64,000 bases of DNA from Roseateles sp. DAIF2 (GCF_015624425.1 NZ_CP049919.1:2356001-2420000); one strand, 5' to 3'; shown: positions 8,571 through 19,176, numbered from the stretch's first letter. A program made the numbers and translations. Notes: a model not told the origin generated them from the sequence alone.

Positions 8571-10355
8571 TCAGTTGATCATCACCAGCGAGCCCTTGAC
8601 CGTGGTCTGGCCCGAGGCGGAGAGTTCGGCGCTGGCCGCGCCCTTGGCGGTGAGGCCCATCTGGGCCTCGCAGCTGATGTTCATGCCGCTGGCCTTGATG
8701 TCGGCCTTGGCGTCGAGCTTGATCGCGCCGCCGGCCTCCAGCGAGATGCCGCCCTGGGCGCTGAGCTTGATGTCCTTGGGGCTGTCCAGGGTGATGCCGG
8801 CGCTGTCGAGCTTGATGCTGTTGCCATGCTGGTCCTTGACCAGGATGCTCTTGTCCTTGTCGTCCAGCACCAGTTGGTTCTTGGCCGGTGTGGTCAGGGT
8901 GATGATCTTGTCGGCCTCGTTGAACTCGAAGCGGTGCTGGCAGCGGGTCACCAGGGCCTTGGTGTCGTTCTCGGCCGCTAGCGCATAGGGCGGGGTGCGG
9001 GCGCTGCTGTAGAGGCTGCCCAGCACGACCGGGTGGCAGGGGTCCTCGTTGAGATAGCCCAGCAGCACCTCGTCGCCGACCTCGGGCAGGAAGAAGGCGC
9101 CGAAGCCGCTGGAGGCGTGGAACTGCAGCAGCCGGGCCCAGACGCCCTCGGTCTCGCATTGCCAGGTCGGCAGGCTGACCTGGATCTTGTTCTCGCCCTC
9201 GGGGTCGCCGTCGAGCTTCAGCACCTTGCCGATCTGTAGGCCGCCGACGCCGGGCAGCAGGCCGGCGCCGGGCGGCACGCTGATGTCGGCGCGCTGCGCA
9301 TGCCATTCGGGATCGAGGCCGAACTCGGCCTGGGTGATCCAGTTGCCGTTCTCCAGCTGGTGCTCGACCGCGCTGAGGTAGACCGAGCCGGCGAAGCGTG
9401 CGCCGACGCCGGCCAGCTCCACCACCGCGCCGGGCTTGGCCAGGGCCGAGCCCTGGAAGCTCATGCGCCCGCGCACCCGCGCCAGCGCGGCGCGCAGCTG
9501 GGTGGCCTTGGCCCAGGCGTCCAGCATCTGCTGCTCCTGCGGCGCGCTGCTCTGCAGCTGCAGGCTGTCGGGCGCGGCGACCGCGGCCAGCTTGGCGCCG
9601 TCCAGATTGCCCTGCTGGCCGACGCTGGTGCTGGCGCTGCTGGCGCTCTGCACCAGGGCCTGGCTGTTCAGGCTCCAGGAGCTGGCCTGCACCGCGGTCC
9701 ATTGGCTGCGCGCGTCGATGTCGGCGCTGAAGTCGATCAGCTCGTCGCCCCAGGCCACGCTGAGCACCGCCGCCTCGGCCTTGGGCGGCTGGACGCTGAC
9801 CTGGCCGTCCGCCACCTGCACCACCAGGCCCAGCACCTGGGCGCGCGAGAGCATGAAGTCCCAGTCGCTGCAGTAGTACTGCACCAGCTCCTTGTGCGTG
9901 ACCGGGGTGTCGGCGACATCGGCGCCGAGGCCGGCGCGGCCGATCAGGTCCTGGATGATCGCGCTGTCCTTCTGGTCCACATAGTTGGCGCTGCGCCGGC
10001 CCAGGGTCATCTTGCAGGCCTTGTCGCGGCATTCCAGCACCAGGCGGGCCTCGTTGTTGCTGCCGATCTTCAGGCCGTGGCGCACCAGCAGGCCGCTGAA
10101 GATCTGGGTCTCGTCGTCGCCATAGCCGGCGCGGATCGAGATCTCGGCGCCGGGCTTGAACAGCGCGCCGTCGCTGAGCGGCATCTTGCCCTCGGGCATG
10201 TCGCCGTCGGCCAGGGTGATGCGGGCCCAGGGGATCGCGTTCAGCGCGCTGCGCACCGTGACGCCGAGCAGGGGCAGCCCCTCCTGCTCGCTGCCGTCGC
10301 AGCTGAGCACCAGGCGCAGCGCGCCGTCGCTGTGGTCGCTGGGTTTGGCGGCCAT
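8571..10355 (-). CDS. VgrG-like spike/hub protein (Afp8-like, 594 aa)
   Basis: Trimeric needle/hub of the contractile machine. The N-terminal part (about residues 10-330) is gp27-like, including FKPGAEISIRAGYGDD and IFSGLLVRHGLKI. A gp5-type OB domain follows near residues 390-460 (QVSLPTWQCETEGVWARL, then FFLPEVGDEVLLGYLNEDP, then PVVLGSLYS). The C-terminal 130 residues are a repetitive beta-helix built from I-x-L-x-x-x-x-x-I repeats (KDIKLSAQGGISLEAGGAIK). Length matches the Afp8/Pvc8 class, and no effector domain is fused to the end. It lies between the LysM adaptor and the PAAR tip. No T6SS core genes are nearby, so eCIS membership is favoured. Confidence 0.92.
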   Translation of the reverse strand: MAAKPSDHSDGALRLVLSCDGSEQEGLPLLGVTVRSALNAIPWARITLADGDMPEGKMPLSDGALFKPGAEISIRAGYGDDETQIFSGLLVRHGLKIGSNNEARLVLECRDKACKMTLGRRSANYVDQKDSAIIQDLIGRAGLGADVADTPVTHKELVQYYCSDWDFMLSRAQVLGLVVQVADGQVSVQPPKAEAAVLSVAWGDELIDFSADIDARSQWTAVQASSWSLNSQALVQSASSASTSVGQQGNLDGAKLAAVAAPDSLQLQSSAPQEQQMLDAWAKATQLRAALARVRGRMSFQGSALAKPGAVVELAGVGARFAGSVYLSAVEHQLENGNWITQAEFGLDPEWHAQRADISVPPGAGLLPGVGGLQIGKVLKLDGDPEGENKIQVSLPTWQCETEGVWARLLQFHASSGFGAFFLPEVGDEVLLGYLNEDPCHPVVLGSLYSSARTPPYALAAENDTKALVTRCQHRFEFNEADKIITLTTPAKNQLVLDDKDKSILVKDQHGNSIKLDSAGITLDSPKDIKLSAQGGISLEAGGAIKLDAKADIKASGMNISCEAQMGLTAKGAASAELSASGQTTVKGSLVMIN

Positions 10356-10361
10356 TGCGTC

Positions 10362-11057
10362 TCAGCCCAGCGGCGGGAAATGCAGGCGCTGGCCCGGCTC
10401 CAGCCGGCGGAACTCGCGCAGGCCGTTGAAGCGGGCCACCTGGGGGTAGTAGCGGCTGTCGCCATAGATGCGCAGGCACAGCAGGGGCAGGGTGTCGCCG
10501 GCGCGTACCTCGACCGAATGGCTCAGGTCGGGCGAGCTGCGGTTGGCGGTCAGCTGGCCCTGCCGGGCGGTGACGAAGCCGACGAAGCCGAGGTCGGACT
10601 TGGCGCGCAGCGGCGCGCCGCTGGGCTTGAACAGGGTGTACTGGGTGCTGATCTTCTGCAGCCGGCCGTAGAAGATCAGCGTGCCCCAGAGGATCTGCAC
10701 ATGGTAGGGCTCATGCTTGGCGCCGTCGTAGTCGTAGATGATGCGGCTGAGCGCCTCGATCTGGCCGGCCACCTCGGCCGGCGCGTCGTTGCCCGGCGGC
10801 ACCGGCACGACGCCGGTGCCGTCGAAGGTCAGCGAGAAGCTGATCTTGTCCGGCTGCACCGCCGAGAAGCGCGCCGGGTTGCCGGTCTGGCCCAGGGTCG
10901 GGCGGGTGTTGTAGCAGATGCGCCGCTCATGGCTGAACTCGGACGGGTTGATCACCAGCTTGTAGTTGCGCTTGTCCTCGACATAGACCTTGCCGTCGCT
11001 GCCGATGCTGCAGCGGGTGATCGTCATCGACTGCTTGGTGCCGTTCGCGGTCGCCAT
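10362..11057 (-). CDS. LysM-type hub adaptor (Afp7-like, 231 aa)
   Basis: Adaptor between inner tube and spike, equivalent to gp53/Afp7. The C-terminal 50 residues form a LysM-like fold: SVEVRAGDTLPLLCLRIYG, then YYPQVARFNGL, then LEPGQRLHFPPL. The N-terminal 180 residues contain FNPSEF-like VINPSEFSHE and a beta-rich segment. The start ATG 11057 lies one base past the stop of the DUF5908 gene. Neighbours on both sides are structural eCIS genes in the standard order. Confidence 0.88.
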   Translation of the reverse strand: MATANGTKQSMTITRCSIGSDGKVYVEDKRNYKLVINPSEFSHERRICYNTRPTLGQTGNPARFSAVQPDKISFSLTFDGTGVVPVPPGNDAPAEVAGQIEALSRIIYDYDGAKHEPYHVQILWGTLIFYGRLQKISTQYTLFKPSGAPLRAKSDLGFVGFVTARQGQLTANRSSPDLSHSVEVRAGDTLPLLCLRIYGDSRYYPQVARFNGLREFRRLEPGQRLHFPPLG

Positions 11058-11058
11058 C

Positions 11059-11265
11059 TCAGCGCTCTTTCAATTGCTGCAGCTGCTCCAGCAGCCAGAC
11101 CCGGCATTCGGCCAGGATGTCCTGCTTGAGCTGTTCGCGCTTGCCGTCGCCGTCGCCGCAGCAATCGTCGTCCTCGGGTTCCTCGTCCTCGTCGTCGGCC
11201 TCGGCGGCCTGGCGGCCGCGGGCGATCTCGGTGTCGAGCAGCAGTTGGCGGATCTCGAGCGGCAT
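11059..11265 (-). CDS. DUF5908-like small eCIS protein (Afp6 position, 68 aa)
   Basis: The first residues MPLEIRQLLLDTEI match the usual beginning of DUF5908 proteins (MPIEI+EL), which sit between tube and LysM genes in eCIS loci. The middle is unusual: residues about 22-40 form a strongly acidic run with two adjacent cysteines (DDEDEEPEDDDCCGDGDG). An amphipathic C-terminal helix then ends EQLQQLKER. The role is unknown; position suggests a tube-baseplate chaperone or adaptor. Confidence 0.75.
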   Translation of the reverse strand: MPLEIRQLLLDTEIARGRQAAEADDEDEEPEDDDCCGDGDGKREQLKQDILAECRVWLLEQLQQLKER

Positions 11266-11278
11266 GTCGGGTCGTCCT

Positions 11279-11767
11279 TCAGTCGGGGCTGCCCAGGGTC
11301 TGGTAGGCCAGCTCGATGGTCTCGATCGCGGCCTCGTTCTTGGTGGAGCCGAAGCCGTCCACCTCCCAATGCACCGGGTAGGCGTTGCGGCACCACCAGA
11401 CCAAGAGCGGCTGGCCGTTCTCGTTGAGCAGCTGCACCTTGACGCTGGCGAGCTTGATCGGCTCGGCGAAGCCGCCCTCCAGCACCTTGGCGCACCAGCG
11501 CAGCAGCGGCGACTTGCGCGCCACCAGCGCGCGCTTCAGGCTGAGCCGGCGCGCCTGCGGCTGGCCGGGCAGCTGATGCACGAAGCGGTTCTCGCCGCCC
11601 TCGGCCAGCTCCTCGACATCGAGCTGGCTGCCCAGGCCCGAGACCTCCTGGAAGGCGAGCTGCAGCGGGCCGCCCTGGTCGGGCAGGCCCATGAACTCGA
11701 CCTTGAAGGCGAAGGCGACCGGCAGCTTGTCGCCATCGGCGGCGGCCGCGGGGGCTCGGGTGGCCAT
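11279..11767 (-). CDS. Inner tube protein 2 (gp19-like, Afp5-like, 162 aa)
   Basis: Tail tube protein. Family features are FAFKVEFMGL near residue 20, FQEVSGLGSQLDVEELAEGG (the F-x-E-V-S-G-L core), and the C-terminal NAYPVHWEVDGFGSTKNE, ending IETIELAYQTL. The initial low-complexity MATRAPAAAADGDK is probably flexible. Compared with the other tube protein it has a longer loop around NRFVHQLPGQPQ. In Afp this paralogue forms the tube layer next to the spike. It begins 14 bases after the stop of the first tube gene. Confidence 0.9.
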   Translation of the reverse strand: MATRAPAAAADGDKLPVAFAFKVEFMGLPDQGGPLQLAFQEVSGLGSQLDVEELAEGGENRFVHQLPGQPQARRLSLKRALVARKSPLLRWCAKVLEGGFAEPIKLASVKVQLLNENGQPLLVWWCRNAYPVHWEVDGFGSTKNEAAIETIELAYQTLGSPD

Positions 11768-11781
11768 GGCGCGCCGCCCGC

Positions 11782-12240
11782 TCAGGCGTTGGCGATCGTC
11801 AGGCCCTCATGCGCGATCTCGATGGTCTCGACCGCAACCTCGTTGCCCTCGGCCTTCAGATCGGTGCCGGTGATCTTGGTCGGCCAGGCATTGGTCAGGG
11901 TCCAGACCATGGTCGGCTTGCCTTCCTCGTCGAGCAGGCTGATCGTCACCGGGACGCGCTTGACCGTGTTCATCTTGATCTTGTTGAACCAGTCCCAGAA
12001 CTTGTTGTCCGACTTGAAGACGCCCTTCTTCATCGTGACATTGCCGTACTTCTTCAGGCCCGGCATCTTGGTGGGCGCGAACACCGGGCTGTCGCCATGG
12101 CGGTATTCGATCGGCTGGGCCTCGACGTCGAGGCCCGAGACCTCCTCGAAGGACAGCACGGCCGAATCCCATTTGACCTGGAAGTAGAACTTGGGCAGGG
12201 GCCAGACATTGGTCGATTGCTTGGAGCCGTCATCAGCCAT
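11782..12240 (-). CDS. Main inner tube protein (gp19-like, Afp1-like, 152 aa)
   Basis: Major tail tube subunit. It carries WPLPKFYFQVKWDSAVLSFE, then EVSGLDVEAQPIEYRHG, then KYGNVTMKKGVFKSDNKFWD, which are the standard gp19/Afp1 blocks. It ends NEVAVETIEIAHEGLTIANA. A strong ribosome site (GGAGAA) lies seven bases before ATG 12240. It is separated from the sheath gene by 38 bases, the normal sheath-then-tube order. Confidence 0.93.
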   Translation of the reverse strand: MADDGSKQSTNVWPLPKFYFQVKWDSAVLSFEEVSGLDVEAQPIEYRHGDSPVFAPTKMPGLKKYGNVTMKKGVFKSDNKFWDWFNKIKMNTVKRVPVTISLLDEEGKPTMVWTLTNAWPTKITGTDLKAEGNEVAVETIEIAHEGLTIANA

Positions 12241-12278
12241 GAGATTTCTCCGTTGGGGGTTTCTTGTCGCTCAAGGCC

Positions 12279-13892
12279 TCAGGACTTGGGCATCTGCTGC
12301 TGGAAGGTGATCTCGATGAACTCGGCCGGCCTGACCATCGCCACCAGCACGGTGACGCGCAGGATGCCCTCGAGGATGTCGTCCGGGGTCATGGTCTCGC
12401 CCAGGCCCACATGTACGCTGAAGGCGTCCTCGGGCACCGCGCCCATCAGGCCGCCGCGCTTCCACACGCTGGTGAGGAAGTTGCTGATCATGCTTTTGAT
12501 CGTGACCCAGGTATTGGCCACATTGGGCTCGAACACCATCGCCTTGGCGGCCAGGCGGCAGCTCTCCTCCAGCATGATCATCGTGCGGCGCACGTTGACA
12601 TAGCGCCAGTCTAGGCTGTTGCCGTCCAGGGTGCGCGCGCCCCAGACCAGCACGCCCTCGCCGATGAAGGCGCGGATCGCGTTGATGCTCTTGCCCTGGG
12701 CGGTGACGTTCAGGTCCTCCTGCTGCTCGGAGGAGATGCTGACCGTCGGCGAGATCACGCCGGCCAGGCTGACGTTGGCCGGCGCCTTCCAGACGCCGCG
12801 CGTGTTGTCGACCATCGTGTAGATGCCGGCCATCGCCGGGCTGGGCGGCATCACGTTGAGCTGGCGTCGCGCCTCGGTCAGCACGGTGTTGAACAGCGGG
12901 CTGATGCGGGCCAGGGTCTTGTTCAGCAGGCTCTTGCGCGCCAGCACCGCGGCAGCCAGATCGTCGGTGCTCAGCGGCTTGGCGTCGGGCTTCTGCTCGG
13001 CCTTGACCTGGGCGGCAAAGTCGGTCGTGATGCCGTCCACCGCGTCGTACAGGGCCTTGATGGCCGGGCCGGTGTCGGCCGGCGCGGTGGCCTCCAGCTT
13101 CAGCTCGGCGCGCAGCAGGGTCTTCAGCAGCTCGGCGCTGTCGGGCGCGATGTTCTCGAAACTGAGCTCCTTCTCGCCGACCACCGTGGTGTTGAGCCAG
13201 GGGTAGTAGGACGAGGCGAAGTCGAGGAAGTTGATGCCCAGGCCGTTGCGGAACTGGGCCACCGGGTCGCCGCTGGGGAATTCGCGCGGCTTGTCGCCGT
13301 TCCAGACGTCCAGGATCGCGACGCGGTTGCGCATCACATAGCCGCAATGCGCGAGCATGGCCTCCTGCAGGTCGTAGCAGATGTTCTGGCCGAGGCGCAC
13401 CGCCTCGGGGATCAGCAGCATCGTCGGCTCCTGCTCCTTGATCAGCTCGGCGATGCCCTTCTTGAACTGGTCGGGGTCCAGGTCCTGGCTGTAGTCGCCG
13501 ACCGAGACGATGTAGCAGGGGCCGCCGCCGTTCTGGAAGAAATGGCGTAGCGCGTTGTACAGGCCGTAGCTGCCGCCGGCGCTGCCGTCGACCTGGGCCA
13601 GCGCATAGCCCTTGGCGCTCTCCGGCTTGTCGGGCAGGGTGAGGGCGCGGAAGTCGATCCGGTCGGTCGCCTCGGCCAGCTTGAACAGCGGCTTGGGCGG
13701 GCCGCCGAAGTACTGGTGGTACTCGGCCATCGAGCTGATGCGCCAGGGGCGCAGCAACAGCGGCGTGTTGCGGTTGTCCGCCTTCTCGGTGTAGCCGACG
13801 AAGGCCGGCACCGCGGTGGCCACCTCGACCACGGAGTTCGGAAAGGCGTTCTTCTCGACGATGTAGACGCCCGGAGTTTTCATCACACCCAT
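12279..13892 (-). CDS. Contractile sheath protein (537 aa)
   Basis: Sheath subunit. The N-terminus KTPGVYIVEKNAFPNSVVEV and VPAFVGYTEKA are diagnostic of Afp2-type sheaths. The C-terminal third carries the interlocking conserved part: WGARTLDGNSLDWRYVNVRR, TMIMLEESCRLAAKAMVFEP, and the final strand VLVAMVRPAEFIEITFQQQM. I chose ATG 13892 because AGGAGA sits at the right distance; ATG 13883 (MKTPG) is the alternative. Only one sheath gene is visible here, whereas Afp itself has three. Confidence 0.95.
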   Translation of the reverse strand: MGVMKTPGVYIVEKNAFPNSVVEVATAVPAFVGYTEKADNRNTPLLLRPWRISSMAEYHQYFGGPPKPLFKLAEATDRIDFRALTLPDKPESAKGYALAQVDGSAGGSYGLYNALRHFFQNGGGPCYIVSVGDYSQDLDPDQFKKGIAELIKEQEPTMLLIPEAVRLGQNICYDLQEAMLAHCGYVMRNRVAILDVWNGDKPREFPSGDPVAQFRNGLGINFLDFASSYYPWLNTTVVGEKELSFENIAPDSAELLKTLLRAELKLEATAPADTGPAIKALYDAVDGITTDFAAQVKAEQKPDAKPLSTDDLAAAVLARKSLLNKTLARISPLFNTVLTEARRQLNVMPPSPAMAGIYTMVDNTRGVWKAPANVSLAGVISPTVSISSEQQEDLNVTAQGKSINAIRAFIGEGVLVWGARTLDGNSLDWRYVNVRRTMIMLEESCRLAAKAMVFEPNVANTWVTIKSMISNFLTSVWKRGGLMGAVPEDAFSVHVGLGETMTPDDILEGILRVTVLVAMVRPAEFIEITFQQQMPKS

Positions 13893-13910
13893 CTGGTTCT
13901 CCTGGTTGGG

Positions 13911-14615
13911 TCAGCGACTGACAAAGATCTCGGTGACGGCGATATGGCCGCCCTGGGGACTGGGTTCGCGCTGCAGCCCGCGCGGGGCCGCCGCCGGCAG
14001 GCGCTGGCGCAGCAGCTTGGGCGGCTGGCTGGCCGCGTCGCGCAGCTGGAAGCGGTGCGGCGACTGCTCGGCCAGCGCGAGGGCCGAGCGAGAACGGATC
14101 ACGAGGGCCAGCCGGCCGTCGGGCAGCCGCTCCTCGCTGGGCGGCTCGAACTGCACGGCGGCGCCGGCATCGACCAGCTCCGGCCGGTGCTCGCGCCAGT
14201 CGCCCAGCAGCAGGTACTTCCAGACCGTGCGGCGCGCCGGCAGATCCAGCTCGACCGCGCCGCCGAGGCGGGCGCGCCAGACGGTCTCCTCCTCGCCATC
14301 GTCCGCCTCGAACAGCGGCAGGCTCAGCGCCGGCAGCTCGCCGGGCTCGGTGTAGAGCGCGAAGGCCGGGTCGGCGCAGTCCAGGCTGAAGCGCAGCGCG
14401 CGCGGCGCGCGCTCGATCCAGAGCCGCTCCAGCGCCAGCGCGTCCGCATGCACCGCCAGGCCATGGCCGTTGCAGCGCAGCAGCAGGCGGTGCGCCGTCA
14501 GCGCGCGCCAGGTCTGGGCGTCGGGTGTGAAGCGCAGGCTGCGCGCCAGGCCGTCGGCGAAATAGCCATGCCGCACGCGGGCGCTGCCCAGCAGGGTGTA
14601 GGTTATCGGTCTCAT
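13911..14615 (-). CDS. eCIS-associated protein of unknown function (234 aa)
   Basis: It starts at ATG 14615, overlapping the DUF4255 stop (ATGA), and ends 18 bases before the sheath start. No enzyme motif is visible. It begins MRPITYTLLGSARVRHGYFA and ends HIAVTEIFVSR. The pattern H-x-Y-F-A-D-G near residue 16, then LRFTPDAQTWRALTAHRLLL, recalls a family found beside CIS and phage-tail sheath genes, but I cannot name a domain. The middle is predicted as beta-rich with many Arg/Leu pairs. Coupled translation with the cap and closeness to the sheath suggest a structural or assembly role. Confidence 0.6.
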   Translation of the reverse strand: MRPITYTLLGSARVRHGYFADGLARSLRFTPDAQTWRALTAHRLLLRCNGHGLAVHADALALERLWIERAPRALRFSLDCADPAFALYTEPGELPALSLPLFEADDGEEETVWRARLGGAVELDLPARRTVWKYLLLGDWREHRPELVDAGAAVQFEPPSEERLPDGRLALVIRSRSALALAEQSPHRFQLRDAASQPPKLLRQRLPAAAPRGLQREPSPQGGHIAVTEIFVSR

Positions 14616-15193
14616 GAGCTCAGGCCCCGCGCGTCGAGCTCGCGCACCAGCGGTTCGCGGGTGTCGATATGCTGGCCGTCGACGCTGATCATGCGCACGC
14701 GGTACAGCACCGAGGGCAGGTAGCGCCCGCTGTGGATGCCCCAGAGGCTGTGCATCTCGGAGCTGCTGAGGTTCTCGATGTTCAGCACCAGGCGCTCCAG
14801 GCGCTTGTCCAGTCCCGGCGTGTTGTGCTGGTCCAGCACCGGATGGGACTGGAAGAAAGCGATCGCGCCGGACAGGAACTTCAGCGCCTCCGGGTAGCTG
14901 GTGCCGCTGAAGTTGGCCGCGCACATCACCAGCAGGTTCAGGTAGACCGGCGCCGGCATCAGCAGCTGACCCGGGCTCAGGCCCAGGTTCTGGCCCGTGC
15001 CGGCGCGGTGGGCCACGCTGTCGCGCTCGACACCGGCCAGGAACAGCACCAGCTTGTTCGCCACCAGCGGCACCAGGCCGCCGTTCTGCTCATGCAGGTT
15101 CGACAGCACCGCGAGGTCCTCGTCGACCTGGAAGCGGCGACGCAGGTGCTCGTTGAGTTGCCCGGCCATCTGGCTCAAGGCGGCGTCGATCAT
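14612..15193 (-). CDS. DUF4255 tail terminator/cap protein (Afp16-like, 193 aa)
   Basis: The first gene of the visible eCIS operon. It begins MIDAALSQMAGQLNEHLRRR, then AVLSNLHEQNG and NKLVLFLAGVERDSVAH, matching the Pvc16 N-terminal domain (DUF4255). The middle block LMPAPVYLNLLVMCAANFSG, then YPEALKFLSGAIAFFQSHPV, is also conserved there. In Afp/PVC the protein caps the distal end of sheath and tube and fixes particle length. It starts at ATG 15193 with GGAG about ten bases upstream. It overlaps the following gene by ATGA. Confidence 0.93.
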   Translation of the reverse strand: MIDAALSQMAGQLNEHLRRRFQVDEDLAVLSNLHEQNGGLVPLVANKLVLFLAGVERDSVAHRAGTGQNLGLSPGQLLMPAPVYLNLLVMCAANFSGTSYPEALKFLSGAIAFFQSHPVLDQHNTPGLDKRLERLVLNIENLSSSEMHSLWGIHSGRYLPSVLYRVRMISVDGQHIDTREPLVRELDARGLSS

Positions 15194-15399
15194 GGTGGCG
15201 GGTCTCCGGCGGGGCGTGGTGGCGATGCCGCAAACTTAGTGCCGCCGGCCGGCGCCGCCTATCGGCGCGCGGCTGATTCCGCATCGGCGATTTGCTGAGG
15301 GGGTATTCCCAGGGGTCAGGTCTTGCCTGCGGCGAGGCACGGGCCGATGCTGCGGGTCGACCCCTAGGAAAAATTCTGAGGCAGGAAGGGCCTTTCGGC
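15194..15399 (-). promoter_or_regulatory. Probable promoter region of the eCIS operon
   Basis: A 206-base gap without a gene. It holds a perfect 10-bp palindrome GGGTCGACCC (15354-15363), a pair of inverted AGGGGTC/GACCCCT boxes (15311 and 15359), the symmetrical block GGGTATTCCC (15301-15310), and a copy of the dispersed 15-mer GGGGTCAGGTCTTGC (15312-15326). The first visible gene has no other room for a promoter. No clear -35/-10 pair can be assigned by eye. Two-fold symmetric boxes next to a NarL-type regulator gene are suggestive only. Confidence 0.4.
15312..15326 (+). repeat. Dispersed 15-mer GGGGYCAGGTCTTGC, copy 1 (intergenic)
   Basis: GGGGTCAGGTCTTGC in the eCIS promoter region. The same string with T or C at the fifth position recurs at 21184, 22492 and, inverted, 31043. 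Confidence 0.7.
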
Positions 15400-16089
15400 T
15401 CAGCAATGCGGCGGCCGGGCATCCAGGCTGGAGAGGCCCTCGCGCAGCGCGAAGCGGGTCAGCTCGGCGATGCCCTGGATGCGCAGCTTGCTGAACACAT
15501 GCTCGCGGTGGGTGGCCACGGTCTTGGCGCTCAGGTGCAGCTGCTCGGCGATCTGCTGCGCGCTGTAGCCCTCGGACAGCAGCTGCACCATCTGGCGCTC
15601 GCGCGGCGTCAGCCGGCCCAGGGTCGAGGCGCCGGTCGGCGCCGACGCGGGATGGCGGTAGTTGTCCAGCACCGCGCCGACCAGCTCGCCGCTGAGGAAG
15701 AGCTGGCCGGCCATCACGCGGCGCACGCCGCGCGCCAGCTCGTCGAAGGAGTTCTCCTTCAGCACATAGCCGTTGGCGCCGGCGTCCAGCGCGGCCTGCA
15801 CCTGCTGCGGCAGCTGGTGCGCGGAGACGCATAGCAGCTTGCAGCTCAGGCCCGGCTCGGCGCGGATGCGGCGGATCGCCTCGATGCCATTCATGCGCGG
15901 CATCGCCAGGTCGACCAGGGCCACGTCGGGCTGAAGCTCGCGCACCAGGCGCACCAGCTCCATGCCGTCGCGGGCCTCGGCGACGACCGCGATGTCCGGC
16001 TCGCTGCGCAGCAGGGCGCACAGCCCCTCGCGCACCAGGCGGTGGTCGTCGGCGATGATGACGCGGGTCTGCAGGGCCGCGGGTCTCAT
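15400..16089 (-). CDS. NarL/FixJ-type response regulator (229 aa)
   Basis: Two-domain DNA-binding response regulator. The receiver domain (residues 8-125) has the acidic pair in VIIADDH, the phosphoacceptor Asp in VALVDLAMPRMNG, and the conserved Lys in NGYVLKE. The LuxR-type helix-turn-helix (residues about 160-215) reads LTPRERQMVQLLSEGYSAQQ, then LHLSAKTVATHREHVFSKL. ATG 16089 gives a normal N-terminus; an upstream ATG at 16134 would add 15 residues. No sensor kinase is adjacent. The gene lies 206 bases upstream of the eCIS operon on the same strand, so control of that operon is possible but unproven. Confidence 0.92.
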   Translation of the reverse strand: MRPAALQTRVIIADDHRLVREGLCALLRSEPDIAVVAEARDGMELVRLVRELQPDVALVDLAMPRMNGIEAIRRIRAEPGLSCKLLCVSAHQLPQQVQAALDAGANGYVLKENSFDELARGVRRVMAGQLFLSGELVGAVLDNYRHPASAPTGASTLGRLTPRERQMVQLLSEGYSAQQIAEQLHLSAKTVATHREHVFSKLRIQGIAELTRFALREGLSSLDARPPHC

Positions 16090-16231
16090 GGGGTGGCCGG
16101 GGCGCGAGCCCGCCCTGGACCGAAGGGCTGACATGCCAGCATGACTCTTTCTCCCTGATCTTGCACTGCAGCGTTGGCAATGCGGGCGCAAAGAGTAGGA
16201 GGCCGCGGCCGGCCCGGTCAATCTGTCAGGT

Positions 16232-16428
16232 CCTACAAGGTCGGCCCTGGCGGGTTTGGGGCAGAAAATCCGTTGTTGCTCCCGCCAGGGCCTCGGAGGC
16301 CGGGATCGCTTCCGTCGCGAGCCGGCGCCAGGCTAGGCGGCCGGAGCGCAGGGACCGGAACGTACTTCCTGTACGTGAGGATCCCGAGCATCCGGCCAAC
16401 GACGCATGGCGGCGGCGCAGTAGGAAGC
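16232..16428. other. Structured intergenic region downstream of acnA
   Basis: Part of a 339-base gap between acnA and the response regulator. It contains a perfect 12-bp inverted repeat (GGCCCTGGCGGG at 16243-16254 and its complement at 16281-16292), an overlapping GGCCTC-G-GAGGCC palindrome, and ACGTAC-TTCCT-GTACGT (16360-16376). From memory, the stretch from the last hairpin to the acnA stop resembles a short intergenic sequence recurring in many beta- and gammaproteobacterial genomes. No U-tract follows the hairpins. A 74-codon reading frame across it looks spurious. Confidence 0.45.

Positions 16429-19176
<2,748 letters not shown>

Noticed and set aside
1..15193. Type VI secretion system
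   Set aside because: VgrG, PAAR and gp25-like genes are shared with T6SS, but the DUF4255 cap, Afp11/Afp12-type baseplate, LysM adaptor, DUF5908 protein and tape measure point to an eCIS, and no TssJLM or ClpV is seen.
1..15193. Prophage or tailocin remnant
   Set aside because: No integrase, lysis, capsid or portal genes; the component set matches eCIS rather than a Myoviridae-derived tailocin.
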